Shown here: positions 16,422 to 27,962 of the stretch, piece after piece
Layout: each line of letters opens with the position of its first letter
Position numbering within the stretch: the stretch's first letter is position 1
Assembly: GCA_009103225.1 (NCBI GenBank)
Contig: RHPI01002076.1
Coordinates: forward strand, 126,755-190,754
Source: Chlorokybus atmophyticus
Lineage: Eukaryota > Streptophyta > Chlorokybophyceae > Chlorokybales > Chlorokybaceae
Reading direction: 5' to 3'
DNA: 64,000 nucleotides
Notes under the pieces: model-generated
What the model was told of the DNA's origin: nothing
Databases searched by the model: none
Seen by the model: only the letters and a program-made list of their open reading frames with translations
Translations under genes and position numbers: made by a program

Positions 16422-17598
16422 TCTTGTAGCTGAAAGTTAGGCTGAAGCGCAGTGCAATGCAGCTGTGCGGTGGAGGGATTGACTGAAGCTGCGCTCAGGC
16501 CAGGCTAGGAGAAGCTACCAAGCAGCCCCCTGTTGACGCTGTCGCTCTTGCTTCTGCCTCCAGGGGCCTGATCACCAAAATGGTAGCTGCGCCGCTCTCT
16601 GGCCGCTGGCCACCTCAACAACACCAGCAACAACGGCGGCGACCACAACACTGCTGGTACGACTGCACTACCAGCACAACACTGTACTAGAAGCAGAGCT
16701 ATAAGAAGGAGCGAGTGTTGGAAAGAGAGAGGGGGGACGAAAAGCTTTCAAACTGGTACTACCAGTAGCTGGCTCTGCCCTCTGAGCGTTTGCATGCGGC
16801 GTTATGCCTGTCAACCCCCTTTGTCAAGCGCCTTTCAACCTTCCCCTGCCTTGAAACTGCTGTTGCATGCGGTGGTCAGGTAGCCCAGGCGCGACCCTTG
16901 AAAGTCTCAGCACTAGGACAATGACACCATCAAGATATGCAACGTGAGTGCAGTTACAATCTCTCTCTCACTCTCTCTCTCTCTTTCTCTCTCTCTCTAG
17001 TCAAATCAATCAATCATTCCATCAGGCTGCAACTCTGCCCCAACTTGTGGCCTCAGCTCAGCTACAACTCCGCGGCATTGCATGCAAACACAGGGCTCTG
17101 ATTTCTGAAATAGTGCCTCGGGATGCTGCTGTCCGCAAAGCAGGCAGGGCAAGATTGACGCATTTGTCGGCGCGGGACTTTCCTTTGCATGCGCCGCGCC
17201 GATCTCCTGCCAGCCGCAGTTGCAGATCGACCGGTCGAAGCCAAGGCAATGTGCATATCTCCTGGCGTACCAATGCCCATTCGTTTCATTGAATGACCGG
17301 CAGCGGATCGGATCGGTCAACGCTTAGCTAACGGAAGCAGAAATGGCGACGCTTCCGCGTTTGCTGCCGTTAGGTAACGAAAGTGAGTGGAATTAGGGTT
17401 TGGGGTTAGGGTGTAGAAGTAAGAATTTGCCGGGTGGCGTTACGTAGCGGGGTCGGTGGTGGTCGAAGCGGCGGCGGCGGCGGTCCACCTTCAGGGGCCA
17501 CGTGGAGGGTGGTCGTCAGGGCACGAGGGAGGGTGGATTTGTCCCCTGGCTGGCGTGTGGACAATTGGCGACTGACTTCTGGTCTGGTCGGGGGCGGG
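16422..17598. promoter_or_regulatory. Divergent intergenic region with CT tract and telo-box
   Basis: About 1.2 kb lies between the Ser/Thr/Pro-rich gene (-) and the MMTAG2-like gene (+). It contains an impure CT tract (about 16960-17000), a GC-rich stretch with (GGC)n near 17470 and a TTAGGGTTT motif at 17393-17401. I find no coding exon with splice support. Confidence 0.5.
17393..17411 (-). promoter_or_regulatory. Telo-box / short interstitial telomere-like motif
   Basis: TTAGGGTTTGGGGTTAGGG is the reverse of the plant telo-box AAACCCTAA plus a second GGTTAGGG. It lies about 190 bp upstream of the MMTAG2-like start codon, where telo-boxes act in plant promoters. Confidence 0.4.
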
Positions 17599-19428
17599 AT
17601 GTTTCATCCTAGCCGAGGAGGCGTTAGGGGCGGCAAAGACCGTAAGTGGGATGGATGCTAGCGACTTAGTAGGTGATTCTTGTCGTGCCACGTTGGCAGC
17701 ATCGCTAAGGTCGCCGTATGCCAATGAGATGAGTCGAGTTGAGATGATGACAGCATACGTTCGTCATTATCTTACATGACGACATACAGCATGCTGATTT
17801 AATTGAGGATCTCTCAGTGGTGTGTGCTCTGCTCGCGGCATGCAGTCAAGGCGGAGCATTGCACACTGCACATGCCGGTTCTCAAGTGCAGTCAACCGCA
17901 TGGTAGCCGAATGAAATGACATCATGGACTACTACAAGTGCTTCACGTCATGTTAACCGAGGCTACCACACTTCCTGCAGCGCATGCATTGAACGTTTGC
18001 TGTTGAGCTCCGATTGTGTTATCCCGGCATGTGCAATTACGGCGGGCAGAGCATTGCACAATGTACATGGCGTTTCTCTAGTGTCTTGATCGGGTGCTGC
18101 CATGCCATCGACTGCAGTCGATGGCACGCCAGCACCCGATCGATATGAAATCATGTCCACTACCAGTGCTTCATAGGTTGATGTTCATAGTTGGTACCAC
18201 ATTGGCCTGCAGCGCATACATTGGACGTTTGCGATGTTGAGCTCCGAGTTTTGTAACGCATTTTGTGTAGATGACGGATATGATTTGCTCGCTCCTGGCC
18301 TTGTAGTGGTTGGTGCTGTGCAAGATCAGTTAGATAGCGATGCCTTGAGCCTCACATTGCCTATGGCAGAGTTCAACTGGGATGATGTGAAAGGCGACAA
18401 GCACAGGGAGAACTATCTTGGGCATTCGCTCAAGGCGCCTGTTGGGCGCTGGCAGAAAGGTGAGGTATTGGTATCCATGTGCCCCTTTTGACTCACGCTG
18501 AATCAAGCATCATGATGTCATACACCACAGCCTGCTGCAACAGTCGTATGCATTTGCAGGCAAGGACCTCACATGGTATGCAAAGGATTCCAAGAGCAAA
18601 CCTGGAGTTGTCAATGCACAAGAGCTGGCATTACAGGTAAGTGGCTCAGTTGTAGCCTCGTACTGCAAGTGTTGCACATCATGCCTGCGCGCCCACGCGT
18701 GCGCACGTGCACCCGTGCAAGTACGCATGCATGCACACGCATGCACGCATGGTGCTGTATCACGTGCAGCTTGTGATACCACAACATCAAGTCATTATCT
18801 TGATCATCAGCAAGTAGTTTCGGTGATGGTTGTTTCAAATACATCAATTTGTGCATGCAGGAGGAGAAAAGACGGTTCAAGGAAGAGGAGGAGCAGATGA
18901 TGCGAGAGGCTCTTGGCTTGGCGCCTGTAAGGGTTCGCAAAACAGTCCAACCGCTGGAAAAGCGAGAAATGGAGGAGTTGCTGCGCCACGGCCCCGGCGA
19001 TGATGACACGGAGACAACTTTCAATCAGGCTGACCGCGTCGCTGGGCTTGGATACGGCCCGTAAGTTCAATGCCATTGACACCATTGACAAGATCGCTGC
19101 AGGGTGGACTGAAGGATTGCTTTTGTGCAGGTCGACGATAAAGAGTGCACAAGTTTTTGTTGACCACTTGCCTGGAGTTGGGGCCGAGGATGCACCTACC
19201 GTGAGTCCACGCGTGGTTGAGGAGCAAAGAGCTAAGCCGGAGGATGCACCGCAAAGCGATAGTGATAGAGAGCTGTCCCGTGATGAGCGCAAGCGTAGGA
19301 GGAAAGAAGAGAAACATGAAGCCAAAAGGTTGAGGAAAGAGGCGAAGGAGGAACGGCGAGCTAAGAAAGAAGACAGGAGAGAAGAAAGGAGAGAAGAGAG
19401 GAGAGAAGAGAAGAAACGAAAAGCTTAG
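17599..19428 (+). CDS. MMTAG2-like protein (multiple myeloma tumor-associated protein 2 domain)
   Basis: Five exons join in frame to 235 aa: 17599-17641, 18370-18459, 18560-18636, 18861-19060, 19131-19428. The start exon [14 protein letters not shown] splices to [18 protein letters not shown], reproducing the family's N-terminal signature; without the remote first exon the signature would be broken. It continues with [19 protein letters not shown], a Glu/Lys coiled stretch with LGLAP and GLGYGP, and ends in a long charged Arg/Glu/Lys tail ([17 protein letters not shown]). The family is nuclear, phosphorylated and of poorly known function in animals, and conserved in plants. Intron 1 (728 bp) holds a tandem duplication and a large palindrome. 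Confidence 0.9.
17838..18256. repeat. Diverged tandem duplication inside MMTAG2-like intron 1
   Basis: Two related stretches, about 17838-18020 and 18028-18256, share in order GAGCATTGCACA, ATGAAAT, TGCAGCGCAT, ACGTTTGC and GTTGAGCTCCGA, offset by about 190-235 bp. The second copy carries an extra palindromic insertion at 18088-18141. Confidence 0.75.
18088..18141. repeat. Large perfect palindrome in MMTAG2-like intron 1
   Basis: Outer 12-bp arms GATCGGGTGCTG (18088-18099) and CAGCACCCGATC (18130-18141) flank a perfect 24-bp palindrome at 18103-18126 centred on CTGCAG. Only three bases per side are unpaired between the two elements. Confidence 0.92.
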
Positions 19429-21755
19429 TAGTCGTTTGTCATTGCCTGACGCCGTCTGTCTGCCTCACAGGCATGGCATGGCTGTGTCCGCAGCCATGAT
19501 GCACAATGTCAAGCCATGAGCATGCAGTGTAGATCCACACAAGGATGGTGGATGCTGGGAATCCATGCGCAATGTCTTTTGCTATGTGCAGCGATGTGGT
19601 CTTGGTGTATTCGCCGTGATGAAGCCTTTATGCATGTAGCAGTGTGCGCAATCACAGTACCCAGTACTCAATTACACTCAGTGTTAACCAAGTCGATGGC
19701 ATGCCGGCGCATTTTATGCCTCCTGCTCTTGACTTCGTCACACAAATAGCTTCATCTTCATTGCATTTTAGCGTCTGCCTCAAACATATCTTTGAGATGC
19801 AAGGGCCTGTGCGAGCTTATGGGAGTTGTGTCTCTGATGGGATCAGCTCAAAAGCTGACAGCAATATCCTTGGCCCTATGCATGGCCCGTAGCTGTGCTA
19901 GCTTGCTGTGTGGTTGTAAGCTGGCTGTTGGCTCTATGGTTAATGATGGTTGGTCTTGTGTGCTACTTGTGCTAATGGCCCCGACTGCTATACCATATGC
20001 ATGCCAACTGCTCTGCCTGATGCCAGTCTTGAGAAGCGATTGCGACTATGCACAAACAACGAGCATTCTATCATATTTACGCTGGCAGTGCTAGAACAAT
20101 TGACGGCAGGTCGGGCAGCTCCTGTCCATGTGTTCCAGCCACTGCACTGTGCATCATTCGAAGCTGGCACACTGACGATTGCCACACTACCCTTCCACCC
20201 AAACTGTGTGCTATTGAGTGCAATGAGGTTCTTGCGCACCAGCCTCTAATGAGGACGCTGACCATGAGGACACTGACCATGAGGGAGAAGCGAGAGGGCG
20301 GTAGAGCCAGCGTGGTACAGCGTGGTACAGGTGGTAGGTCCTGGCACCCAATTCGTGCAAAGCACCTGCACCACACCGCTGTCATACATTTGTCTGTCCA
20401 CAGCTCAACACCGGGCGTTAGCACAGACGCTTGTGCACACGCACGCGCGCACGCACAAGTGGTGGCAGTTGGTGCTGATAAAGGCATTGTTGTGCAGCAG
20501 CGTGATTCGAACGTGGTGATGGGTTCAGCAGGTGCAAGGATTGGTTGTTCAACCATGACAGAGTTGCACAGCATCATTAGCAACGAAGCTTCACCTGGCC
20601 TAAGGAGTTGTACACGTTATACACGAGAACACTGAGCGTGAGCTATGGGTGTCCTGATAGCACACATGCACGAGTTTGCCGTGCATGACTTTGTGGACAC
20701 ACGCGCACACAAACGCATGTGCACGTGCAGACACACCAACACACGCATGCACGCACATGCAGAGGGTATAAGTCATGCATGTACACGCACTGACTCACTC
20801 CACTCGCACACCTACGCACATGTGCACGCGCACTCAACAAGAAACCGGAGGCAGCATCAAGAAGGCTCTGGACTAGCGATACCTCTCCTTCCACCTCCCA
20901 GCACCACCTTCCCTGCAAAGCCCTGCAAAGTCCCTCCCCTCATGGTGGCTCTGACTGATCACATTGTTGTGGAATGCTCAGCAAGGCTCGTCATGAAGCA
21001 CTCCACAACAGTATTATGCTCAGTCACATAAATGGGAGAGTTGTGATGGAAAAGCTAGAGTAAAGTGGACCACGCTGACCCAGCTGCTCACAGACACAGA
21101 GGCCATCCATATGGATGGGCGCATGGCGTGCGGCAGGCTTGGGCGAAGTTCTGGTGAGCAGCTGGGCTTGTCCTGGCCAAGGTCCTGGCCAGGGTTCTTG
21201 CTGTGCTTGGGACTGGCCGTCGTTTCAGCCAAGTGTGCTTCCCGCCCAGGGCCGGCTGGCCGAGCAGCTGATCAGAGCAGCCGGTCCAGTGTCCAGCTGG
21301 GGCCTTCATGGCTGGAATTGAAGAGCATGCGCAAAGCCAGGCGAGGCCAGCAGCTGGACCCGGTGACAAGGTGCGTTGAGCATTATGTAATGCTGACATG
21401 ACACTTGGTAAATTGCGCGTTCACGCTGCAAGTGCCTGCTTGCCAAGCAGCTGCAGTTGTAGCACAGCACATGCATTGATGTCAACACATTACAAATGGT
21501 TAGTGTGCGTGCGCGTGCGTGTGCGTGTGCGTGTGTGCTTGTGAGCACGCTTTTGTGCGCGTGTGCGTGTGTATGCGTGCACATGTGTGCGCATGCTTGC
21601 GCATGTGTGGTGGTCTTTCAAAGTCAGCTACCATCTGCACTGCATTGCATATGCACATGTTAGAGCTGAAACATAACAGACAATGCGGTTCTGTTGCTGC
21701 ATTGTGTGAACGGAGAAAAAAACTCTGTTGCTACTGCAGCATGCGGACGCCATGT
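19429..21755. other. Intergenic, start of accessory region
   Basis: About 2.3 kb without a supportable gene. It contains alternating R-Y tracts (about 20640-20850 and 21490-21610), a short tandem GAGGACACTGACCAT-like repeat near 20252-20283 and an AGCGTGGTAC direct repeat near 20311. The MMTAG2-like 3' UTR is in its first part. Confidence 0.5.
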
Positions 21756-22380
21756 ACGGACGGGCAGGCCAGTGCAGCTTTACTGGTACAAGATATGGAT
21801 AACGGCAATCTGGTGCGATTGATCGTTATGTGCTTAGGTCCAAAAGACGGCGCGCGTGTCCGCTGCATCAACAAGCTGTGGAGACACGCTGCCGATGATG
21901 TCGAGGATGAGTACTACCAGTTGAGGTGGCCGGACCACGCATTGCTAAGGGCTCATGTGCATCTATGTTTCGCGAAGATGCCACACGCAAATTCTCATGG
22001 TGCAGACCTGACCCGTCAGATGGCTTTCATCATGGCAAAGTACAACGGTCGCAACCTGATTATGCCGAATGATGCTGCCATGGGGTAATGAACACAATGC
22101 GCACTCGATTCACCGAGACGTCAACGACGGGGACCACATGGTCGTTCTAGCATCGGCTGAGGTGCTGCAGACTGTGGCTGATTCTCTCACCCAGAGCATT
22201 GTCATAGACATTATTGTGGTGCGTGACGGTGAGCTGCTGCACATCCAATCGACCCAGGAGTGCTTCTCTCAACCCCCGTGTTGCGTGTGCGGGGATGGCT
22301 TTGGTATGATTTGGTATAATTTGTTTATACCGATTCCTGACCCTCGGCCATACTCCTCGAGGCTATGCAGGAGGGCTTGA
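21756..22380 (+). pseudogene. F-box-like gene copy 1, frame-broken
   Basis: The first frame reads DNGNLVRLIVMCLGPKDG, then INKLWRHAADDVEDEYYQLR, resembling an F-box helix pair, and runs to a stop at 22086-22088. Homology to copy 2 resumes in another frame over 22069-22380 (IVIDIIVVRDGELLHIQS). Either a short intron or a frameshift lies near 22070. An F-box would recruit substrates to an SCF ubiquitin ligase; the family call rests on a weak motif. Copies 2 (24.1-24.8 kb) and 3 (27.9 kb) share the second block. Confidence 0.45.
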
Positions 22381-24140
22381 CCTTGTGTTCGAGCAAGTTC
22401 AGGGGCTAGGTGACGAGCCAAATGTGGCTATGTTTGTCTAAAGACACGCACGCTGGAACCTACGTAACCCTGTAGGATTGCTGGAATCACTTGTGAAAAT
22501 AAAACACATATGTATTTTGAGTTAAATATGCATGAATACATGCATGCAACCGTGTTGTTGTGATGTGAGCTTACTCTAAGCTTCATAACAGCCCAACGTG
22601 AAGCGACTGATGTGCATACGCGCCCGTGTGTGCGGGTGTGCGGGTGCGGGCATGCGCGCATTGTCACTTCACACCAGCTGTCGTCTGCCGCAACGCTTCC
22701 AACTGCAGCATGTTGGCATTGAGCACTGACCCCCATCATGGGCCGCCATCGTGATGATCAATGCACAACTGTTTGTTCAAAATTGTCCCAGGCTGCAAAG
22801 CATGCCATAAGTCTTAGGTTGTTGTTTGCCAAGCATCTTGCAACACAGACAGCGCATTACTGCAGTTGAAACTTTGCTACTACTACTGCAGTACAAGTGT
22901 TGCCCATGCTGCTGCTAGTGTGGCCACACTGCTTGCACCGTTACACCCACTGCAGCCGCTACTGCTGTGACTACCACTATTACGACAACTTCTACCACTA
23001 CTAGCTGCTACCTTGGCTACTGCTGTTACAACAAAACTGCTGCAACACGCCCACGCACAACCACAGTTCTGTCAGTAGCAGTGCTGACAGCATTGCTATA
23101 CGCAACCAGTGAACGTCGCATACCAGATGAATGTGTACGCACTGTGTGACAGCCACGCAGCAAGTAAACCAGCACAACCTTGAGCAGGCGACTGAAATAG
23201 GCGGCTAACCAGTTGTCACCTTTGCCAAGGATCGGTAGCAGCTAATGCTTGGCTGCCACACGCTCTTCCCAAACATGCCCACGCACGCAAGTTCCATGCA
23301 CCGCCTGCCTTGCGGCGCTGTCACGCGAGCATGCAGCAGACGTAAGCCTACCCGCCCCGCTGCCAGCCCCGCCGCCGCCGCTCATGCCTGCCTCACACCA
23401 AAGGCAGACACACTGGCAGGCTAGCTCAGTAGTGCTGCATTCTGTTATGTGAAGCTGTCTGTATGGCTACTGACAGCGGTGGCGGTGGTGGTGGAGGCGT
23501 TGGTGGCATAGGCGAAAGGAGGCCAGGTTAGGGCGTGTAGCTGGATTTGTTCACCTTGGCTGGCTGGTGAGTGTCGTGGGCGTCATGGAGGCTGCGTTTT
23601 GCTGACGCTCATGCAAGCCCACCCGATCAGACCAGTGGACTTGGTGGCCACTTGTTCGTAAACCCCTAGCCCACTGCCAGGCAGATAGCGGTGCAAAGGT
23701 GCTGTAAGAGTTAAGAAATGTGCTGTTATTGACGCAATGTATAATGGCTTGTTGCTCCTTCTTCGTCTCAAGACTGCCGGTCAGCGAGCGGTTGTCCATG
23801 CAGCACAGTGGTAACACCTTGCTGAGCATCGCAACCAAGTGACATTGGCTTTCATATATCATAAAAGCCAAGGTTGTTGTCACTGCATGCCACTTGTGTC
23901 ACGCAAGCTGTGTGGGGTCACCTTTGTTGAGTCAGCGAGTGTCTACTCGGCTGCACTCTAGGCTGCAACTGAGCGTGTTGCTTCACCTTGGTCAGCTACT
24001 GTTTGCTTAGCTGCGTTGCCTCCAACTGCACCTGAGTGTTTTAACTGCAACAGATCAAGTGTAATAGTGCCTGCGTGCAGTTGTCTAGTGTTCATTGCCC
24101 ATGTCCCAAACATTCTCAACTTTGCTCTGCTTGCTTCTCA
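22381..24140. other. Intergenic with CTA/CTG-rich low complexity
   Basis: About 1.7 kb. A trinucleotide-flavoured stretch (TACTACTACTGC, ACCACTATTACGAC) spans about 22870-23050, and a GGTGGCGGTGGTGG stretch lies near 23480. I see no gene. Confidence 0.45.
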
Positions 24141-24141
24141 G

Positions 24142-24832
24142 CACTGCATGCAGGTCTGATGCGGGGAGGGGTACTCCGAGAAAGTGCCAGCGGCTGTGTT
24201 TACAGAACGGCGACCTACTGCGCTTGATCATTAAGTTCTTATGTCTTATTTTCAAGAGATGGCGCGAGACGTGTTCGGTGTCAACAAGCAATGGAAGCAG
24301 GCATTTGGTGATGTTCGGGACGAGTACTATCATCGTATATGGCCGCTGCACGTCATGCTGGGGACTCGCGTGCAGCTTTTACAAGATGAACGCGTGTGAA
24401 CGGTATCTGGTCCAACCTCTCACGCAAATGCTTAGGAGCTTAGATATGTGGCCTTCGTCATGGTGCGCTACAATCGCAGTTTCCGCGTGCCGTACGAGTC
24501 GCCGCTGTTAGATATGGAGTGGAATGGCGACATCGTTACGCTAACGCGGAGTCAATGGAGACTGTGCTTGGGTCCAGCAACGCAGGAGACAGTGCACTGC
24601 AGTCTATAGGTGGTGTGATAGCTGACCGAGTTATGCTTGACATCTTTGTAGTGAGGGCATCAGCTCGGATGGAAAGATGCAAATTCCAGCTACGCAGTAC
24701 TTTCTTCCCGTACGACATGTTTACGGACGGCAGAGGCATGCTGCGCTATGAGGTGTGCATCACCACAACCGAGGCAAATAGCTACCTTCTTGCAGGAGGC
24801 CTTCACATTGGCATGTTTGGTCTGATTGCATG
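24142..24832 (+). pseudogene. F-box-like gene copy 2, frameshifted
   Basis: Homologous to copy 1 but in shifting frames: NGDLLRLIIKFLCL, then after a shift VNKQWKQAFGDVRDEYYHRIW, then FVMVRYNRSFRVPYESPLL, and finally in a third frame ADRVMLDIFVVRASAR continuing to a stop at 24831-24833. Conserved amino acids alternate among frames, which is the mark of indel decay of a once coding gene. Confidence 0.5.
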
Positions 24833-24833
24833 A

Positions 24834-25497
24834 AGCAGTTCAGGGGCCATTTGATTAATTGCAGATGCGCCGCGCGTCAAGCGGCTTGTCGTTGAGGCAC
24901 CATCATGGTATGTCGATGATCAGTACTACTCTGGACAGAAGATGCCATCACAGTGTATTGTAGCATAATAAAACCGTAATGTACGAGCAACACAGGGCAA
25001 CATGTGCACTTGCAATGTTGACCGGGCATGGGTACCTGAGAGCTGTTATCTGGCCAGCTTTTGTCCACTACACCACTGCTAGTGTTTCAGAACGCATGCA
25101 CGCGTGCGTTCGTGCATGTGTAAGCACGTGCGCTTGCGTGCGTGTCTATCATTGCGCGTGTGCACGCGTGAGAGCGTGTGTAAAGTGTGCGTGTGCGTCT
25201 CGCATAACCAACGTAGAATTGTATTATTGCAACCACATGACACCGGTCTAGCATGGTTGTCGCTTGTAAGCAACAACGTTGCGGTCATCTGGCAAGCTTG
25301 AGTGTGGCAGGCTGCAACACGCGGTCAGTTTGCTTATGGCTGTACAGTCCAACAATTAGAGAGCTTGACACGTTCACATTGCTGATTTCTACTGCTTGAA
25401 CCCAAATCCGGACCCGAACATAGGCTATGCTATCATTTCGAACGTTTCAGACTTTCAGACCTCAGGCAGATGACTCTGACTCAGAATCGGATTCACT
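24834..25497. other. Intergenic with R-Y tract
   Basis: About 660 bp. The stretch 25095-25200 is alternating GT/GC/AC. Short CAGACGTTTCAGAC-type repeats near 25440-25535 run into the 3' end of the BTB-1 copy. No gene. Confidence 0.45.
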
Positions 25498-26376
25498 CTA
25501 CTCTGAATCGGATTCAGACGTTGCAGACGTTTCAGACTTCACCTCCGATACTTTCGGTCTCTTATGCAGGAATTGGTTGAGCTCCTGCGCTTTGTCAAGG
25601 TGATGGAACAGGACTTCGAGCACCGGCTCTGTGCAGCAGTCGCTCAGGTGCTCCTTCTTCAAATCAAGTCTGCTTGAAGGAACTTCAGCTTAGAGATGGC
25701 GCGCTGGCGAAGGCTCTGCAGGTTGTATGCGTCCGCCAGCGCAGCCATCCTTGCCACACATGTGAGGTCAGATGGACCCGTTCGCTTAGTGAGAAGGACT
25801 TCACAGCGGTCGTACAATATCGTCACATCATACTTCCTGGCCAACTCCAGCAGTTCAGCGGCTTCGGCCTGCAAACAAACATGCAGCATTTGTCAACAAC
25901 AGAGAAGTAAAGCAGGTACTTGAACAACCGGAGAAAGTGGATGGCTTGGTAAGAACTGCTCATGCATGTCAGCCCAAACGTACAATGGAGTTGATCTTTT
26001 GGTCTGGTAATGTCATTGGGCACAGCTGCTGCAAGAACTGCTTTATTGTCTTCGCTTTGTCGTCAGGTGAAGTTAATCTGCTCTCGTCCGTTGCCTCCAG
26101 CAAGCCCTTCAGCACGCTGCTGTGGCTTGCAAGTAGCCAACAACTGGTAGGAAACCTCTGGCCTGAGTGGCAGGTGCATGCGGTGTAAGTATGCACAAGA
26201 GCAACATGTGCTGCAACAGAAAAGGCACATGCGAGCTGCGAGTAGTACACGCGACTGTTGTACATGTGTGTGGCAACACATGCAGATAGTGATGTATCTT
26301 GACAAAACGCTCTACCTTCCACCACATGTACAAAGTTGCAGATTTCATCGACGTAATGGCCGCTTCCTGGACGGTT
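25498..26376 (-). pseudogene. BTB/POZ protein copy 1 (BTB-1), one frameshift
   Basis: Three exons align with BTB-2. Exon 26316-26376 reads VDEICNFVHVVEG. Exon 25984-26162 reads WLLASHSSVLKGLLEATDES, then FLQQLCPMTLPDQKINSI. The last exon starts at 25868 with AEAAELLELARKYDVTILYD, then CVARMAALADAYNLQSLRQR. After KLKFLQADLI the frame stops at 25659, but a one-base shift restores homology (LKKEHLSDCCTEPVLEVLFH) to a stop at 25498-25500, with a Ser/Asp-rich end. BTB proteins of this kind are usually CUL3 adaptors. The 1-nt deletion relative to BTB-2 is real decay or a sequencing error. Possible upstream exons lie at 26850-27040. Confidence 0.65.
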
Positions 26377-26379
26377 CTG

Positions 26380-26604
<225 letters not shown>

Positions 26605-27537
26605 GCCTCTGAATGCGCGCGTGTACAAGATGCGGCAGATGTCATTCATGCACGTGTCCCATCAGGTGCAACTGTGTGCGTGTGAACTGCGTGTGCGTGT
26701 GCATGTGTGTGTCCTTCAGGCACGAGCAAGGCACATGAACGCCTTGACAAGTTCAAGCCAACCAGTGGCAGATGCACGCCCGTGACGCCCCAAAGACTCG
26801 CATGGTGGCACCAAAGGCACGAGCAGTCTGACCCTGTTATTTACTCGGCTTCTCCATGTCCAGATGGGGTCTAGCCAATGGACCTGCGGTCCCAATAAGA
26901 CAGAGAGCACGGTCAACTTCATCCAGTGCAGATCCCCTGGTTGGCCCCGCCTACCATCCTGGCGCTTGCATGCGTACAAACTACGCACAACGCTAGCATG
27001 AAATTTCTCAGGTGAAGCGTGGGATGCTGCAAGGTTAAGCATGAAGTGGCCATTTCAGGCATGTACCGACGTCAGTCACATCACCGGATTTGCAGGAGTT
27101 GAAGCCCAATGCCCAATGCCAAACTATAATACCAGCACCTTCTGGCAATCAGCTCAGTCCTTAGGAAGCTTTTGTAGCTTCCTCGGCAATGTAGCTAGCT
27201 TCTGTAGCTTGTCTGGGAAGTACACGACCGCAACATTTGTGGACCTTGTACGCATAACACATCAAAGCCCATCTGCCGCACCATCTGTTGTGCCTCCACA
27301 CAGACAGATTGAACGTGGACTCTCAGGTCGTCATGGGTGCAACTCCTGACAGCAGGAGAGAGTTACACGCAGTTGTGTGCCTGTGTATGTATATGGGATT
27401 AGAGAGGAGAGCACTCGCTTTACAAGCAGTTACGTGAACAAGTGTGTGAGGTTGTGTGTGAGAAGATGCACACTGAAGGGCACTGTTCAGAGGTATGCAC
27501 TCGGGCCGCCCCTGTATATGGGTTCATTCATTCATCA

Positions 27538-27572
27538 AGCACTGCTGATTCTGAGTCAAAATCAGCAGTGCT
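27538..27572. repeat. Hairpin, 13-bp perfect stem
   Basis: Arms AGCACTGCTGATT and AATCAGCAGTGCT flank a 9-base loop. Confidence 0.95.
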
Positions 27573-27766
27573 GCCAAGCACATGCACTGCGAGTACAACA
27601 TGTGTACAGCACGCAGGTATGCATATGACGGCTCGCTAAGTCATCATCTCTCCAGTTGAGGTGGTGTACAGACATAGGTCAATGAAAACCAGTCTATACT
27701 CAATCATACATTGGTCACCCTAGTGGCCTAAGCGCACATGCACAAATGCACACGCGCGCGCGTAGA

Positions 27767-27797
27767 TACATGCACAGGTACACCACCTGTGCATGTA
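27767..27797. repeat. Hairpin, 13-bp perfect stem
   Basis: Arms TACATGCACAGGT and ACCTGTGCATGTA flank a 5-base loop. Confidence 0.95.
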
Positions 27798-27861
27798 GAG
27801 ATGCAGGCAGAGATGCACACCTGGTAGCTTACTTAGTGATGTCACGTGGCACGCCTTTGCA

Positions 27862-27962
27862 GTGGGATTGACGGGAGCATTGTGTCGTGGAATGTGCAGC
27901 AGCTCTCCATCAGAAGCCCTCACCACAAAAGGTGTCCAGCATAACTTGGTCAGCTGTGACAC
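27862..27962 (-). pseudogene. F-box-like gene copy 3, fragment
   Basis: A short minus-strand fragment (LTKLCWTPFVVRASDGELLHI) matches the second block of copies 1 and 2 at protein and DNA level. Nothing of the N-terminal part is found nearby. Confidence 0.5.

Noticed and set aside
20505-20520. GATTCGAAC as a tRNA T-loop
   Set aside because: The flanking bases cannot form a T-stem and no cloverleaf is present; the same holds for GTTCGAACC near 30547.
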